Assembly (NCBI GenBank): GCA_035652235.1
Contig: DASREE010000016.1
Coordinates: 1 to 64,000 of the forward strand
Length of the DNA: 64,000 bases
Direction: 5' to 3'
Source: PALSA-612 sp035652235
Lineage (GTDB): Bacteria; Actinomycetota; Thermoleophilia; Gaiellales; Gaiellaceae
A model generated the notes under the pieces. The model saw only the letters and a list, made by a program, of their open reading frames with translations, searched no databases and had not been told where the DNA came from. This document shows, in pieces, positions 49,719 to 58,838 of the stretch; positions within the stretch are counted from its first letter, which is position 1; the number at the start of each line of letters is the position of its first letter. The position numbers were made by a program, and so were the translations under genes.

Positions 49719-50549
49719 ATGCCCTTTGCGACGATCGACGACGGCGTGCGGCTCTACTACGAGCTGACCGGGCCCGAGGCAGGGCCGGTCGTGCTCCAGC
49801 TCGGCGGCGGCCTGTTCGGCCGGCACAACTTCGGCGCTGTGAACGACGGCTTCCGCGAGGCGGGCTTCCGGCTGCTCGCCTTCGACGCGCGCGGCTACGG
49901 CGCCTCCGACCACCCGCACGAGCGGTTCACGATCGAGGGTTGGGCCGAGGACGGCGCGAAGCTGCTCGAGGCGGTTGGGATCGAGCGTGCCCTCGTGCAC
50001 GGCACCTCGATGGGCGGGATGATCGCGATCGCCCTCACCGCCCTGCACCCGGAGCGCGTGATCGCCGCCTGCGCCGACGTCGCCTTCGCGAAGCCCGACG
50101 TCTACCGGCGGACGCTGTTTCGGGTCTGGCGCCGGATGGCCGAGTCGATGCCGTGGGACGACTTCTCCGACCACGTGACCACGCAGGCCGTCGGCGCGCG
50201 CTTCCTGGAGAGCGAGGAGGGGAGCGGCACGTTCGAGCTCGTGCGCACGGTGATCGGTTGGAACGACCCCTACACCGTGCGCCAGGCCTGCCTCGCCATG
50301 GAGCAGATGGACCTGTCGCCGCTCGTGCCCCGGATCGAGCGGCCGCTCCTGATGACGAACGGCACATACGACATCCTCTGTCCACCCGAGCTCGCCCCGT
50401 CCGGGCTGGGCGCGCGGCAGATGGCGGCGATGAACCCGCACGTCACGACGCACGAGTTCCCGGACATCGGCCACGCCGACCTGCTCGAGTGCCCGGCCGA
50501 GGCGGTGCGGATCGTGACCGCGTTCTTCCGCGACGCGCTCGCCGAGTAG
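49719..50549 (+). CDS. Alpha/beta-fold hydrolase, second
   Basis: A 276-residue serine hydrolase: Ser in HGTSMGGMIAIALTA, acid in TNGTYDILCPPE, His in PDIGHADLLE. It is similar along its length to the protein at 23390-24262 (FDARGYGASD, GTSMGGMIAI), so the two are paralogues. The ATG has GAAGGAGGAG upstream. It is a single-gene unit controlled from the dyad-containing divergent promoter. It probably hydrolyses an ester or lactone such as an enol-lactone. Confidence 0.82.
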   Translation: MPFATIDDGVRLYYELTGPEAGPVVLQLGGGLFGRHNFGAVNDGFREAGFRLLAFDARGYGASDHPHERFTIEGWAEDGAKLLEAVGIERALVHGTSMGGMIAIALTALHPERVIAACADVAFAKPDVYRRTLFRVWRRMAESMPWDDFSDHVTTQAVGARFLESEEGSGTFELVRTVIGWNDPYTVRQACLAMEQMDLSPLVPRIERPLLMTNGTYDILCPPELAPSGLGARQMAAMNPHVTTHEFPDIGHADLLECPAEAVRIVTAFFRDALAE

Positions 50550-50595
50550 CCGCGCGGGGAGCACGGAGCTCCAGCGGCGAACGGCGGCGTCTCGC

Positions 50596-51852
50596 TCACG
50601 CCGAGGCACCGAACCGGCCCTGCTCGGCCCACCCGGCCACGCCCCCGAACACACCCGCCTCGGCCAGCTCGCGGACGCGCTCGCGCGAGTAGCCGCACAG
50701 CTCGACGAGCACCTGCTCGGTGTGCTCGCCGCGGAACGGGCCGCGCACCGGTTGTCGCTCGAGCTGCTCGCCGCCCTCGGCGAGCCGCAGCGGCGTGCGG
50801 ATCGAGCGGACACGGCCGAGCACAGGGTGCTCGTGCTCGACGACGTCCCCGCGGGCACGCGTCTGCGCGTCCTCGAGCGCCTCGAGCACCGTGTTCACCC
50901 TGGCCGCAGGAATGCCCGCGCCGACCAGCAGGTCGAGCCACTCGTCGACCGGACGGGCGGCGAACACCTCCTCGAGCAGCGGTACGAGCACGTCACGGTG
51001 CTCGTCGCGCGCCGCCATCGTCTGGAAGCGAGCGTCGTCCTTCAGCTCCGGCCGGCCGATCACGTCGCACAGGCGCTGCCAGAACTTCTCCTTGGCCGCG
51101 CCGACCACGAGCCAGCCGTCGGCAGCGCGGAAGTTCTGGAAGGGGACGATCGACGCGTGCGCCGAGTTCCGCCGGCGCGGCGGCACGTACCCGTGCGTCG
51201 CCGCCCACGGCCCGATGTACATCAGCTCGTGCAGCGCCGTCTCGAACAGCGAGACGTCGCAGTCGCAGCCGACGCCGTCCCGGCGCGCGCGCCACAGGCC
51301 GGCGAGGAGCGCGATCGTCGACGCGTAGCCACCCGACAGGTCGACGAGCGACAGGCCGCTCTTCGTCGGCGGGCCATCCGGCTCACCGGTCAGCGTCTGC
51401 CAGCCGGCGAGGCCCTGCATCATGTAGTCGTAGCCGCCTTCGCGCGCGCGCGGCCCGCTCATGCCGAAGCCGGACAGCGAGCAGCAGACGACGCGCGGAT
51501 TGACGTGCCGAAGCTGCTCGTAGGTGAGCCCGAGGCGCGCCGGCTGGTCACCGCGCAGGTTCGAGTACACGGCGTCGACCGCGCGCACCAGGTCCTCGAG
51601 CACGGGTCGAGCCGCCTCGTGGCGCAGATCGAGCGAGACGGAGCGCTTGCCGCGGTTGAACGTCTCGAAGAAGAGCGAGTGCTCGCCCTCCTGGAAGGGC
51701 GGCACGTAGCGCCCGACGTCGCCGCCCGCCGCCGGATCCTCGACCTTGATCACGTCCGCGCCGAGGTCGGCGAGCTGCAGCGTCGCCCACGGCCCCGCAC
51801 CGAACTGCTCGACCGCGAGCACCCGCACGTCCTCGAGCGGCAGCCTCGTCAT
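50596..51852 (-). CDS. Family III CoA-transferase (CaiB/BaiF type), second
   Basis: A 418-residue CoA-transferase: VLAVEQFGAGPWATLQLADLGADVIKVEDP at the start, the acyl-Asp in LSLVDLSGGYAS, and conserved SGFGMSGP. It ends the Zn-ADH, HyuA, HyuB, GntR, LLM operon. The ATG at 51852 has no ribosome-binding site; a palindromic repeat begins two bases upstream. It likely activates the acid produced by that operon, with the CitE/MaoC/PrpD/dehydrogenase set on the opposite strand processing the CoA ester. Confidence 0.86.
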   Translation of the reverse strand: MTRLPLEDVRVLAVEQFGAGPWATLQLADLGADVIKVEDPAAGGDVGRYVPPFQEGEHSLFFETFNRGKRSVSLDLRHEAARPVLEDLVRAVDAVYSNLRGDQPARLGLTYEQLRHVNPRVVCCSLSGFGMSGPRAREGGYDYMMQGLAGWQTLTGEPDGPPTKSGLSLVDLSGGYASTIALLAGLWRARRDGVGCDCDVSLFETALHELMYIGPWAATHGYVPPRRRNSAHASIVPFQNFRAADGWLVVGAAKEKFWQRLCDVIGRPELKDDARFQTMAARDEHRDVLVPLLEEVFAARPVDEWLDLLVGAGIPAARVNTVLEALEDAQTRARGDVVEHEHPVLGRVRSIRTPLRLAEGGEQLERQPVRGPFRGEHTEQVLVELCGYSRERVRELAEAGVFGGVAGWAEQGRFGASA

Positions 51853-51854
51853 CG

Positions 51855-51933
51855 CCAAGTGACAGTCTGTTGCAAGCCGCTCGACCCGCTCGGCTCGATC
51901 CTCAACCGATCCTTGTGACAGTCTGTTGCAAGG
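51855..51933. repeat. Two palindromic ACAG-N-CTGT repeats at the LLM/CoA-transferase junction
   Basis: Copies at 51855-51877 (centre 51866) and 51911-51933 (centre 51922) are 56 bp apart and share ACAGTCTGTTGCAAG. The right copy lies inside the LLM gene and encodes its last residues (LQQTVT before RIG-stop). The left copy fills the space directly before the CoA-transferase start. Confidence 0.85.
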
Positions 51934-52867
51934 CGAGAGCGGTCGCGGCGTGGAGGCGCTCCGCCTGGTCGAGGAGCTGGGCGGGCGCGCAGCCGGGGTT
52001 GAGGACGACGTGCTCCGCCCCCGCGTCGACGTAGGCGCGCACCCTGGCTGCACACTCCGCGGGCGTCCCGGCGACGCAGTAGCGCTCGACGAGGCGCAGG
52101 TCGGGGGCCATGCCGTAGCGCGCGGCGAGGTGCTCGGCCAGGCGCTCGCGCGCGCGCTCGCCGACGAGCGCGGGGCAGACGGCGACGGCGGCGACCGAGG
52201 ACGGGTCGCGGCCCGCCTCCTGCGCGTGCCGCCGCACCTCGGCGAGGCCGTCGGCGAAGCGCTCCGGGGAGACCCACAGCGGCATCCAGCCGTCGCCCAG
52301 CCTCCCGGCTCTCCTGAGCGCCCCCGGCGAGCGGCCGCCGACCCACAGCGGCGGGCCGCCCGGCTGCGCCGGCGCCGGCTCGATCGTGACGCCGGCGAAC
52401 GAGAAGAACCGGCCCGAGAAGCTCGCCCCCGGCCCCCGGAACAGCTCGCGCAGCGCGAGCATCGCCTCATCCGTGCGCGCGCCGCGCTCGCCGGGCGCCA
52501 CGCCGACGGCCTCGAAGTCCTTCCCGCCCTCGCCGCCGACGCCCACCCCGAGCACGACCCGCCCGCCCGAGAGGTAGTCGAGCGACGCGAACGCGCGCGC
52601 GACGAGCGACGGGTGCCGCAGCGGCAGCAGCACGACGCCCGCGCCGATGCGGATGCGCTCGGTGCGAGCGGCGAAGCAGGCGAGCGCAACGGTCACGTCG
52701 AGGATGGGATTGTGGAAGGAGACGTGGTCGCCTGCCCACAACGACTCGTAGCCGACAGACTCCGCGAGCTCCGCCACCGCCCGGAAGAAGCCCGGGTCGG
52801 GCGCGCCGCCGACGAGCTGCCCCGACCCCTGGAGGCCGAGGCCGACCGGCGCCCGCCCGAAGCTCAT
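51902..52867 (-). CDS. LLM-class flavin/F420-dependent oxidoreductase, second
   Basis: A 321-residue luciferase-like TIM barrel: GYESLWAGDHVSF, TERIRIGAGVVLLPLRHP and YLSGGRVVLGVGVGG are family segments. It probably transfers hydride from reduced flavin or F420, or oxygenates the substrate. The ATG overlaps the GntR stop (ATGA). The last nine residues (LQQTVTRIG) come from a palindromic repeat, so the native C-terminus appears to have been replaced. The first LLM gene (9235) is only distantly similar. Confidence 0.84.
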   Translation of the reverse strand: MSFGRAPVGLGLQGSGQLVGGAPDPGFFRAVAELAESVGYESLWAGDHVSFHNPILDVTVALACFAARTERIRIGAGVVLLPLRHPSLVARAFASLDYLSGGRVVLGVGVGGEGGKDFEAVGVAPGERGARTDEAMLALRELFRGPGASFSGRFFSFAGVTIEPAPAQPGGPPLWVGGRSPGALRRAGRLGDGWMPLWVSPERFADGLAEVRRHAQEAGRDPSSVAAVAVCPALVGERARERLAEHLAARYGMAPDLRLVERYCVAGTPAECAARVRAYVDAGAEHVVLNPGCAPAQLLDQAERLHAATALALQQTVTRIG

Positions 52868-53640
52868 GCCTGCTCGGCGACCCGGATCGCGTAGCGCCAG
52901 GTGCGCTCGTAGTGCGGGCGCAGAAACTCGAGGTGGGCGCGCATCTCGCGCTCTGCCCGCCGCGCGTCCCGTCCCTCGATCGCCGCCGCGATCGCGCGGT
53001 GCTGCTCGTTGATGCCCTTGTGGAAGCGGGTCCCGAGCGAGGAGCGCGCCAGGTTCGTCTGCAGGATGGTGAACAGGGGCTCCGCCGCCATCTTCAGGAA
53101 GGCGTTCCCGGAGGCGGCGATCACCGTCGTGTGGAAGCCGGCGTTGTAGACGAACTGCTCCGTCGGTGCCAGCTTTGCCGGCTCGATCGGGATCGTGCCC
53201 TGCAGCCGCGCCAGCACCTCGTCCGTCCGCCGCTTGGCGGCGAGCCGGGCGGCCGGCACCTCGAGCGCCTCGCGCGCCTCCAGCAGCTCGTCGAGGGTGA
53301 CGTGCTCGGCGGCCGCCAGGAGGTTGAGCGCCGAGTTGAGGAACTGCGACACGTGGTCGACGGTCGGCAGGGTCACGTACGTGCCCCCGCCTGCCCCTTT
53401 CGCGGTGCGGATGAGGCTCTGGGCCGTCAGCAGGCGGAGCGCCTCCCGCACCGTCGCGCGGCTGACGCCGAACTCACGGGCGAGCACGGTCTCGTTCGCC
53501 AGCCTCTCCCCGCGGGCGAGCTTGCCGCTCACGATCAGCTCGCGCAGCTGGTCTGCCACCTGCTCGTACGCCTTCCGCACGCGGCGGACGGGCATCGCCT
53601 CCGAGGCCCGCTCCACCGGTCGCACGGTCGGCGGGTTCAC
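52864..53640 (-). CDS. GntR-family transcriptional regulator, FCD subfamily, second
   Basis: A 258-residue regulator with an N-terminal winged helix (GERLANETVLAREFGVS, then RATVREALRLLTAQSL) and an FCD domain with Asp/His metal-type residues (YNAGFHTTVI, EQHRAIAAAI). The GTG at 53640 overlaps the HyuB stop; an ATG 16 codons later would also give a full DNA-binding domain. Being inside the Hyu operon, it likely controls the divergent promoter at 58802-58937 through the two GTC-N-GAC dyads there. Confidence 0.86.
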   Translation of the reverse strand: MNPPTVRPVERASEAMPVRRVRKAYEQVADQLRELIVSGKLARGERLANETVLAREFGVSRATVREALRLLTAQSLIRTAKGAGGGTYVTLPTVDHVSQFLNSALNLLAAAEHVTLDELLEAREALEVPAARLAAKRRTDEVLARLQGTIPIEPAKLAPTEQFVYNAGFHTTVIAASGNAFLKMAAEPLFTILQTNLARSSLGTRFHKGINEQHRAIAAAIEGRDARRAEREMRAHLEFLRPHYERTWRYAIRVAEQA

Positions 53641-55550
53641 CTCGGCTCGATTCCGAACTCCCGGTTGCCTGCGTCCGAGACCGGCGCCGTGTTCGGCACC
53701 GGTCGGTCGCGGAAGTACTCGGTCAGCGAGCTGCCGTCACGGCTCGCCCGCAGCTCGGCGCGCCTCGCCTCGGTCGCCGCCGCGTCGATCTCGAGCGTCC
53801 GCTCGTCGGCGAAGACGACCCCGTAGGCGTCCCGGGCGAGCTCGATGGTCGTGAAGTCGTCGAGCACGTCCTCGCGCACCTGCTCGGGGTCGCGCTCGAG
53901 CGGGTCGCCGTAGCCGGCCGCGTTCGGCTCGCGGAACTCGATGAACTCGCCCGCCCGGAAGGGGACGCCGGTCACCTTCGCCGGGAGCACCTCCTCGCGC
54001 GCCGTGTCCGGATTCTTGCGGCAGGAGGCGACGAGGCCGTCCCAGCCACCGAACACGCCCTGGGGCGGGTCGGTCTGCCGGTCGCCCTCGCACGAGTAGG
54101 TGCCGTCGACGAGGAAGCGGTTGCGGCGGATGATGCCGATGCCGCCGCGCCACTTGCCCGGCGCCGCCGGCTCCGGCCGCAGCTCGTACTGGTCGCAGCG
54201 CATCGGGAAACGCTGGTCGAGCTCCTCGATCGGGTTGTTGCGCGTGTTCGCCATCAGGTTGTCGACCGAGTCCATCGCGTCCTTGCCGTGCCGCCCGCCG
54301 TACGAGCCCTCGTTCACCTCCAGGTAGAGCCAGTACTCGCCGAGCGACTCGTCGAAGCCTGCGTAGGCGCAGAAGTGGATGCCCGCCGAGTTGCCCGCCG
54401 TGATCCGGTCGGGCAGCGCCTCCGACAGCGCGAGGATCGTGTTGTCGACGACGCGCTGCGTCTGGCAGAAGCGCGAGAAGCAGGCGCGCGGGAAGTTCGG
54501 GTTGAAGATCGTTCCCTTCGGCGCGATCACCTTCACCGGCCGGAAGACGCCGTCGTTCTGCGGCACGTGCTCGGGGAACGTGACCTCGTCGAGGAGAATC
54601 GTGCGCACGGCGTAGTAGCAGGAGACGAGGAGCGAGCCCTCGAAGGGCACGTTGTACCCGGTCGGCACCTCCGCGTTCGACCCGGTCAGGTCGATCGTGA
54701 TCTCGTCGCCCTCCACGACGACTCGCGTCTCCACCCGCAACCTGGTGTCGCGGTTGCGGGCGTCGTCGTCGAGCCAGCCGACGACCGGGCCGTACGTCCC
54801 GTCCGGGATCTTCGCGATCTCCGCGCGCAGCATCCGCTCGGAGTAGTCCATCCACTCGTAGGCGGCGCTCATGACGACGTCGACGCCGTAGCGCTCGACG
54901 AGCCGCAGAAAGCGGTCGCGCCCGAGCTGGCAGGCGGCGAGCATGGCGTTCATGTCGCCGCGGTTCATGGTCTCCGTGCGGACGTTGTCGAAGATCATCC
55001 GGTCGACGTCCTCGTTCAGCTCGCCGCGGCGGTACCAGCGCAGGCCGTTGTACAGCTTCGCCTCCGCGTAGACGTCGAAGGCGTCGGCGTTGATCCCCGG
55101 GAACGAGCCGCCGACGTCGAGCACGTGCGCGGTGACGGCAGCGAAGCCGAGCAGCTCGCCACCGTGGAAGATCGGCACGGCCACCGCCACGTCGGGCGAG
55201 TGCGAGGCGCCCAGGTACGGGTGGTTGTGCACGATCACGTCTCCGTCCTCGATCTGGCCGCGCAGCCGGTGCAGGAAGCCGCGGATGTACCAGGGCAGCG
55301 AGCCGATGTGCATCGGCGTCGAGTCCGACTCGCACAGCTCGCGCCCCTCCGCGTCGAAGATGCCGGCGCCGAGGTCCTCGGACTCACGGATGATCGACGA
55401 GTAGCTCATCCGGAACAGGACTCCGGCCATCTCCTTGGCGATGGCGTGGAAGGCGCCGCCGAGGACGCGCAGGGTGATCGGATCGACCTCGACGCGCGGC
55501 CGCGACGGCGGCCCCGGCTGACGCCCGACCTCGTACTCGGTCACGGACAT
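53637..55550 (-). CDS. hyuB: Hydantoinase B/oxoprolinase family protein (HyuB), second set
   Basis: A 637-residue HyuB subunit: VDPITLRVLGGAFHAIAKEM at the start, GDVIVHNHPYLGASHSPD, and DLTGSNAEVPTGYNVPFEGS. It forms an ATP-dependent ring-opening amidase or carbonyl carboxylase with HyuA, which it follows by 79 bases. The stop overlaps the GntR start (GTGA). It is quite divergent from the first HyuB (27403-29346), so the two sets probably act on different compounds. Confidence 0.87.
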   Translation of the reverse strand: MSVTEYEVGRQPGPPSRPRVEVDPITLRVLGGAFHAIAKEMAGVLFRMSYSSIIRESEDLGAGIFDAEGRELCESDSTPMHIGSLPWYIRGFLHRLRGQIEDGDVIVHNHPYLGASHSPDVAVAVPIFHGGELLGFAAVTAHVLDVGGSFPGINADAFDVYAEAKLYNGLRWYRRGELNEDVDRMIFDNVRTETMNRGDMNAMLAACQLGRDRFLRLVERYGVDVVMSAAYEWMDYSERMLRAEIAKIPDGTYGPVVGWLDDDARNRDTRLRVETRVVVEGDEITIDLTGSNAEVPTGYNVPFEGSLLVSCYYAVRTILLDEVTFPEHVPQNDGVFRPVKVIAPKGTIFNPNFPRACFSRFCQTQRVVDNTILALSEALPDRITAGNSAGIHFCAYAGFDESLGEYWLYLEVNEGSYGGRHGKDAMDSVDNLMANTRNNPIEELDQRFPMRCDQYELRPEPAAPGKWRGGIGIIRRNRFLVDGTYSCEGDRQTDPPQGVFGGWDGLVASCRKNPDTAREEVLPAKVTGVPFRAGEFIEFREPNAAGYGDPLERDPEQVREDVLDDFTTIELARDAYGVVFADERTLEIDAAATEARRAELRASRDGSSLTEYFRDRPVPNTAPVSDAGNREFGIEPR

Positions 55551-55629
55551 GCGGGAACCTCCTGCGAGCGCGAAGCGGACGCCAGGCGAGCGCGGCAGCC
55601 CGTGCGGCCTTGCCAGAGGCGGAGCGTGC

Positions 55630-57756
55630 TCATCGCGCCACCGCCTCCATCTCTGCCCGGCTGGCCTGCGACGACGCCGCCTCGCCGACCTCGATGACGA
55701 TGTTCCCGAAGCGGTCGACGTGCGCGGAGAGGCCGGGCGGGATCACCGTCGTCGAGTCGTACTGCGTGACGATCGCCGGCCCCTCGAGCCGGTTCCCCGC
55801 CTTCAGCGCGGCCCGCTCGTAGTAGCGCGTCGGTACCCGCTCGAGCGAGCCGCCGACACGGAACCACGCCTCGCCCTCGTGGCGGAGCGCCCCCTGTGGC
55901 GACAGGTCATCGGCGTGCTCGATCTCGGGCGTCCGCAGCGGCGGCGTCAGGCCGATGCCGCGCACGCGGATGTTCGGGATCTCGATGTCGGCGTCCTCGA
56001 ACCGGCGCGAGTACTCGCGCTCGTGGATGTCGTGGAAGTCGGCGCGCACCTTCTCCGCCCACGCGTGCCCGATCACGCCCGAGGGCGCGTCGACCCGCAG
56101 CTCGTAACCCTGGCCGAGGTAGCGGCACTCGGCGATCCGCTGCACGACGACCTGCTCGGGCGGGATCCCGTCCTCCTCCAGCTGCCGCGCCGCGAGCTCC
56201 TCCAGCTCCTCGAAGCGGCGCTGCAGGGCCGAGGCGTCCAGGCGCGAGAGCCGCTGGTAGGTCGTCGCCACGTACTCGTAGACCATGTCCGTCGCCAGCA
56301 AGCCCATCGCGGCTGCGATCCCCGGGTAGGGCGGCACGATCACCGTCGGCGTCCCCACCTCGAGCGCGATCTGCGCCGCGAACAGCGGACCCGCGCCGCC
56401 CTCGGCGACGAGCGCGAAGTCGCGCGGGTCGTAGCCCTTGCGCACCGAGTTCTCCTCGATCGACTGCACCATCGAGTGGGTGAGGATCTGCACGGCGCCC
56501 ATCGACGCCTCCTCGACGGTCATCCCGAGCGCCTGCGCCGGGCCGTCCGCGAACGCCTGCCGCGCCGCCGCCGCGTCGAGCGCCATGCCGCCGCCGAGGA
56601 ACGCCTCCGGGGACAGCCAGCCGAGGTTGACGAGCGCGTCCGTGGCGGTCGCCTCCGTGCCGCCGCGCCCGTACGCCGCCGGCCCCGGGACGGCGCCCGC
56701 CGAGCGCGGTCCGACCCGGAAGATGCCGCCCTGGTCGACGTAGGCGATCGAGCCGCCGCCGGCGCCGATCGTGTCGACATCGACCATCGGGATCATCGCC
56801 TGGTAGGGCCCGACCTTGGTGTCGAGCAGGTGCTTCATGCGCAGCCGGCCCTCCTGGGCGACCCCGATGTCGGCCGAGGTGCCGCCGACGTCGAGCGTGA
56901 TCACGCTCTCGTAGCCCGCGTGCTTGCCCGCCCAGATGCCACCGACCACGCCGGCGACGGGGCCGGACATGAGCAGGTTGACCGGGCGCTCGACCGCGGC
57001 CTCCGCGGTCGCGACGCCGGAGGCGGACGTCATCAGGTGCACGCCGGTGCGCACGCCGAGCCGCTCCAGCTCCTCCTCGAGGCGCCCGACGTAGCGCGCC
57101 ACCTTCGGCCCGATGTACGCGTTCAGGCACACCGTCGAGAAGCGCTCGTACTCCCGGTACTGCGGCAGCACCTCGGAGGAGACGGAGAGGAACGCCTCCG
57201 GGAACTCCTCGCGCACGATCTCGGCCACGCGCCGCTCGTGGGCCGGGTTGACGAAGGAGAAGAGGAAGCAGACGGCCACCGCCTCGACGCCCGCCTCTTT
57301 CAGCCGCCGCACCTGCTCGCGCGCCTTCGCCTCGTCGAGCGGCACGAGCACCGAGCCGTCCTTCGTGATCCGCTCGGGGACGGTCAGCCGGTAGCGGCGC
57401 CGCACGACCGGGTAGCGCTGCCAGGGGAGATCCTGGTAGTTGGAGAAGTTGAGCGGCTTCTTGTGCCGCGCGATGTGGAGGATGTCGCGGTAGCCCTCGG
57501 TCGTGATCATCCCCACGGTCGCCCCGTTGTGCTCGATGACGATGTTCGTCGCGATCGTGGTGCCGTGGAAGACGGCGTCGAGCGCCGCCGGCGTCTCGCC
57601 GGCCCCCCGCGTGATCTCCTCGATCCCCTGCACGGTTCCCTGCGAGGGGTCGGCGGGCGTCGTCGGCAGCTTGTGGACGCGGATGGTGCCCGCCTCGTCG
57701 TCCACGTAGATCAGGTCCGTGAAGGTGCCGCCGACGTCGACTCCTACGCGTTTCAT
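55630..57756 (-). CDS. hyuA: Hydantoinase A/oxoprolinase family protein (HyuA), second set
   Basis: A 708-residue ATPase subunit with the ASKHA phosphate motif DVGGTFTDLIYVDD near residue 7, second motif LDVGGTSADIGV and GGGSIAYVDQGG. It pairs with the HyuB protein encoded next. It lies 16 bases after the Zn-dependent dehydrogenase gene. ADH next to HyuA/B fits a secondary alcohol-to-ketone-to-carboxylation route as well as a hydantoin route (inference). Confidence 0.88.
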   Translation of the reverse strand: MKRVGVDVGGTFTDLIYVDDEAGTIRVHKLPTTPADPSQGTVQGIEEITRGAGETPAALDAVFHGTTIATNIVIEHNGATVGMITTEGYRDILHIARHKKPLNFSNYQDLPWQRYPVVRRRYRLTVPERITKDGSVLVPLDEAKAREQVRRLKEAGVEAVAVCFLFSFVNPAHERRVAEIVREEFPEAFLSVSSEVLPQYREYERFSTVCLNAYIGPKVARYVGRLEEELERLGVRTGVHLMTSASGVATAEAAVERPVNLLMSGPVAGVVGGIWAGKHAGYESVITLDVGGTSADIGVAQEGRLRMKHLLDTKVGPYQAMIPMVDVDTIGAGGGSIAYVDQGGIFRVGPRSAGAVPGPAAYGRGGTEATATDALVNLGWLSPEAFLGGGMALDAAAARQAFADGPAQALGMTVEEASMGAVQILTHSMVQSIEENSVRKGYDPRDFALVAEGGAGPLFAAQIALEVGTPTVIVPPYPGIAAAMGLLATDMVYEYVATTYQRLSRLDASALQRRFEELEELAARQLEEDGIPPEQVVVQRIAECRYLGQGYELRVDAPSGVIGHAWAEKVRADFHDIHEREYSRRFEDADIEIPNIRVRGIGLTPPLRTPEIEHADDLSPQGALRHEGEAWFRVGGSLERVPTRYYERAALKAGNRLEGPAIVTQYDSTTVIPPGLSAHVDRFGNIVIEVGEAASSQASRAEMEAVAR

Positions 57757-57772
57757 GCGCCTCCTCTTGCGT

Positions 57773-58801
57773 TCAGGGGACGAGGACGATCTTGCCGAAG
57801 TGCTGGCGCCGCTCCATCGTCGCCATCGCCTCGCGCGCCTCGACGAGCGGGAACGTCCTGTCTACGAGCGGCCGGATGCGGCCGTGCGCCGCCAGCTCGA
57901 AGCACTTCTCCACCTCGTCGCGCGTGTACACGAAGGAGCCGATCACGCTCCGCTGCGCTCGGAAGAAGGGGATGATGTCGAACGGGACGACCTCGCCGGA
58001 GTGGCCGCCGCAGATGACGAGGCGTCCGTCCTTCGCCAGCGAGTCGAGGCCCTTCTGGAACAGCTCGCCGCCGACGTGCTCGTACACGAGGTCGACGCCG
58101 CGCCCGTCCGTGATCTCCATCACGCGCGCCACCACGTCCTCCTCGGCGTGGTTGATGCCGACGTCCAGGCCGAGCTCGGCCGCCCGCTCGAGTTTCTCGG
58201 CGCTCGACGCGTTCCCGATCACGTAGGCGCCGGCGCTCTTCGCGAGCTGCACGGCCGCCGAGCCGATGCCGCTGCCGACGGAGTTGATCAACACCGTCTC
58301 GCCGGCCTTGAGGCCGCCGCGCGTGAAGAGCATGTGCCAGGAGGTGGCGAACGCCACCTGCAGCGCCGCGGCGTCCTCGTAGGAGACGTTGTCCGGGATG
58401 CGGATCAGGTTGCGCGCCTTGACCGTGACGCGCTCCGCGTACGCGCCGCCCGTCGTGAAGCTGACGAAGCCGGGTGACAGGCACAGGTTCTCGCGGCCGG
58501 TGCGGCAGTAGCGGCACGCGCCGCAGGGGTCCATGATGAACGGGTTGACCCGGTCGCCGGGCGACCAGCCGGCCACGTCCGCCCCCACCTGCTCGACGTC
58601 GCCCGCGAGCTCGATTCCGAGCGTGTGCGGCAGCTCGACCGGGAAGCGTGAGACGCCCTCGCGGACGTCGACGTCGAGGTGGTTGAGCGCGCTCGCGCGG
58701 ATCCGGACGACCACCTCTCCAGGCCCGGGGCTCGGGTCCTCGACCTCGTCGACGCGCAGCACGTCGAGCCCTCCGAACTCGTGGAACCGGACCGCCTTCA
58801 C
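57773..58801 (-). CDS. Zinc-binding alcohol dehydrogenase family protein
   Basis: A 342-residue MDR enzyme. The structural-zinc motif CGACRYCRTGRENLC is intact, and the NAD(P) motif is INSVGSGIGSAAVQLAK. In place of the usual GHE at the catalytic zinc it reads GIEL, so the catalytic metal may be missing or bound differently. The GTG at 58801 follows GGGAGG nine bases upstream. It heads the operon with the second Hyu set and faces the CitE operon across a promoter with two operator-like dyads. Confidence 0.83.
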   Translation of the reverse strand: MKAVRFHEFGGLDVLRVDEVEDPSPGPGEVVVRIRASALNHLDVDVREGVSRFPVELPHTLGIELAGDVEQVGADVAGWSPGDRVNPFIMDPCGACRYCRTGRENLCLSPGFVSFTTGGAYAERVTVKARNLIRIPDNVSYEDAAALQVAFATSWHMLFTRGGLKAGETVLINSVGSGIGSAAVQLAKSAGAYVIGNASSAEKLERAAELGLDVGINHAEEDVVARVMEITDGRGVDLVYEHVGGELFQKGLDSLAKDGRLVICGGHSGEVVPFDIIPFFRAQRSVIGSFVYTRDEVEKCFELAAHGRIRPLVDRTFPLVEAREAMATMERRQHFGKIVLVP

Positions 58802-58838
58802 CCGCTCGACCTCCCTTCGGACGACATGTGCCCCGTTT

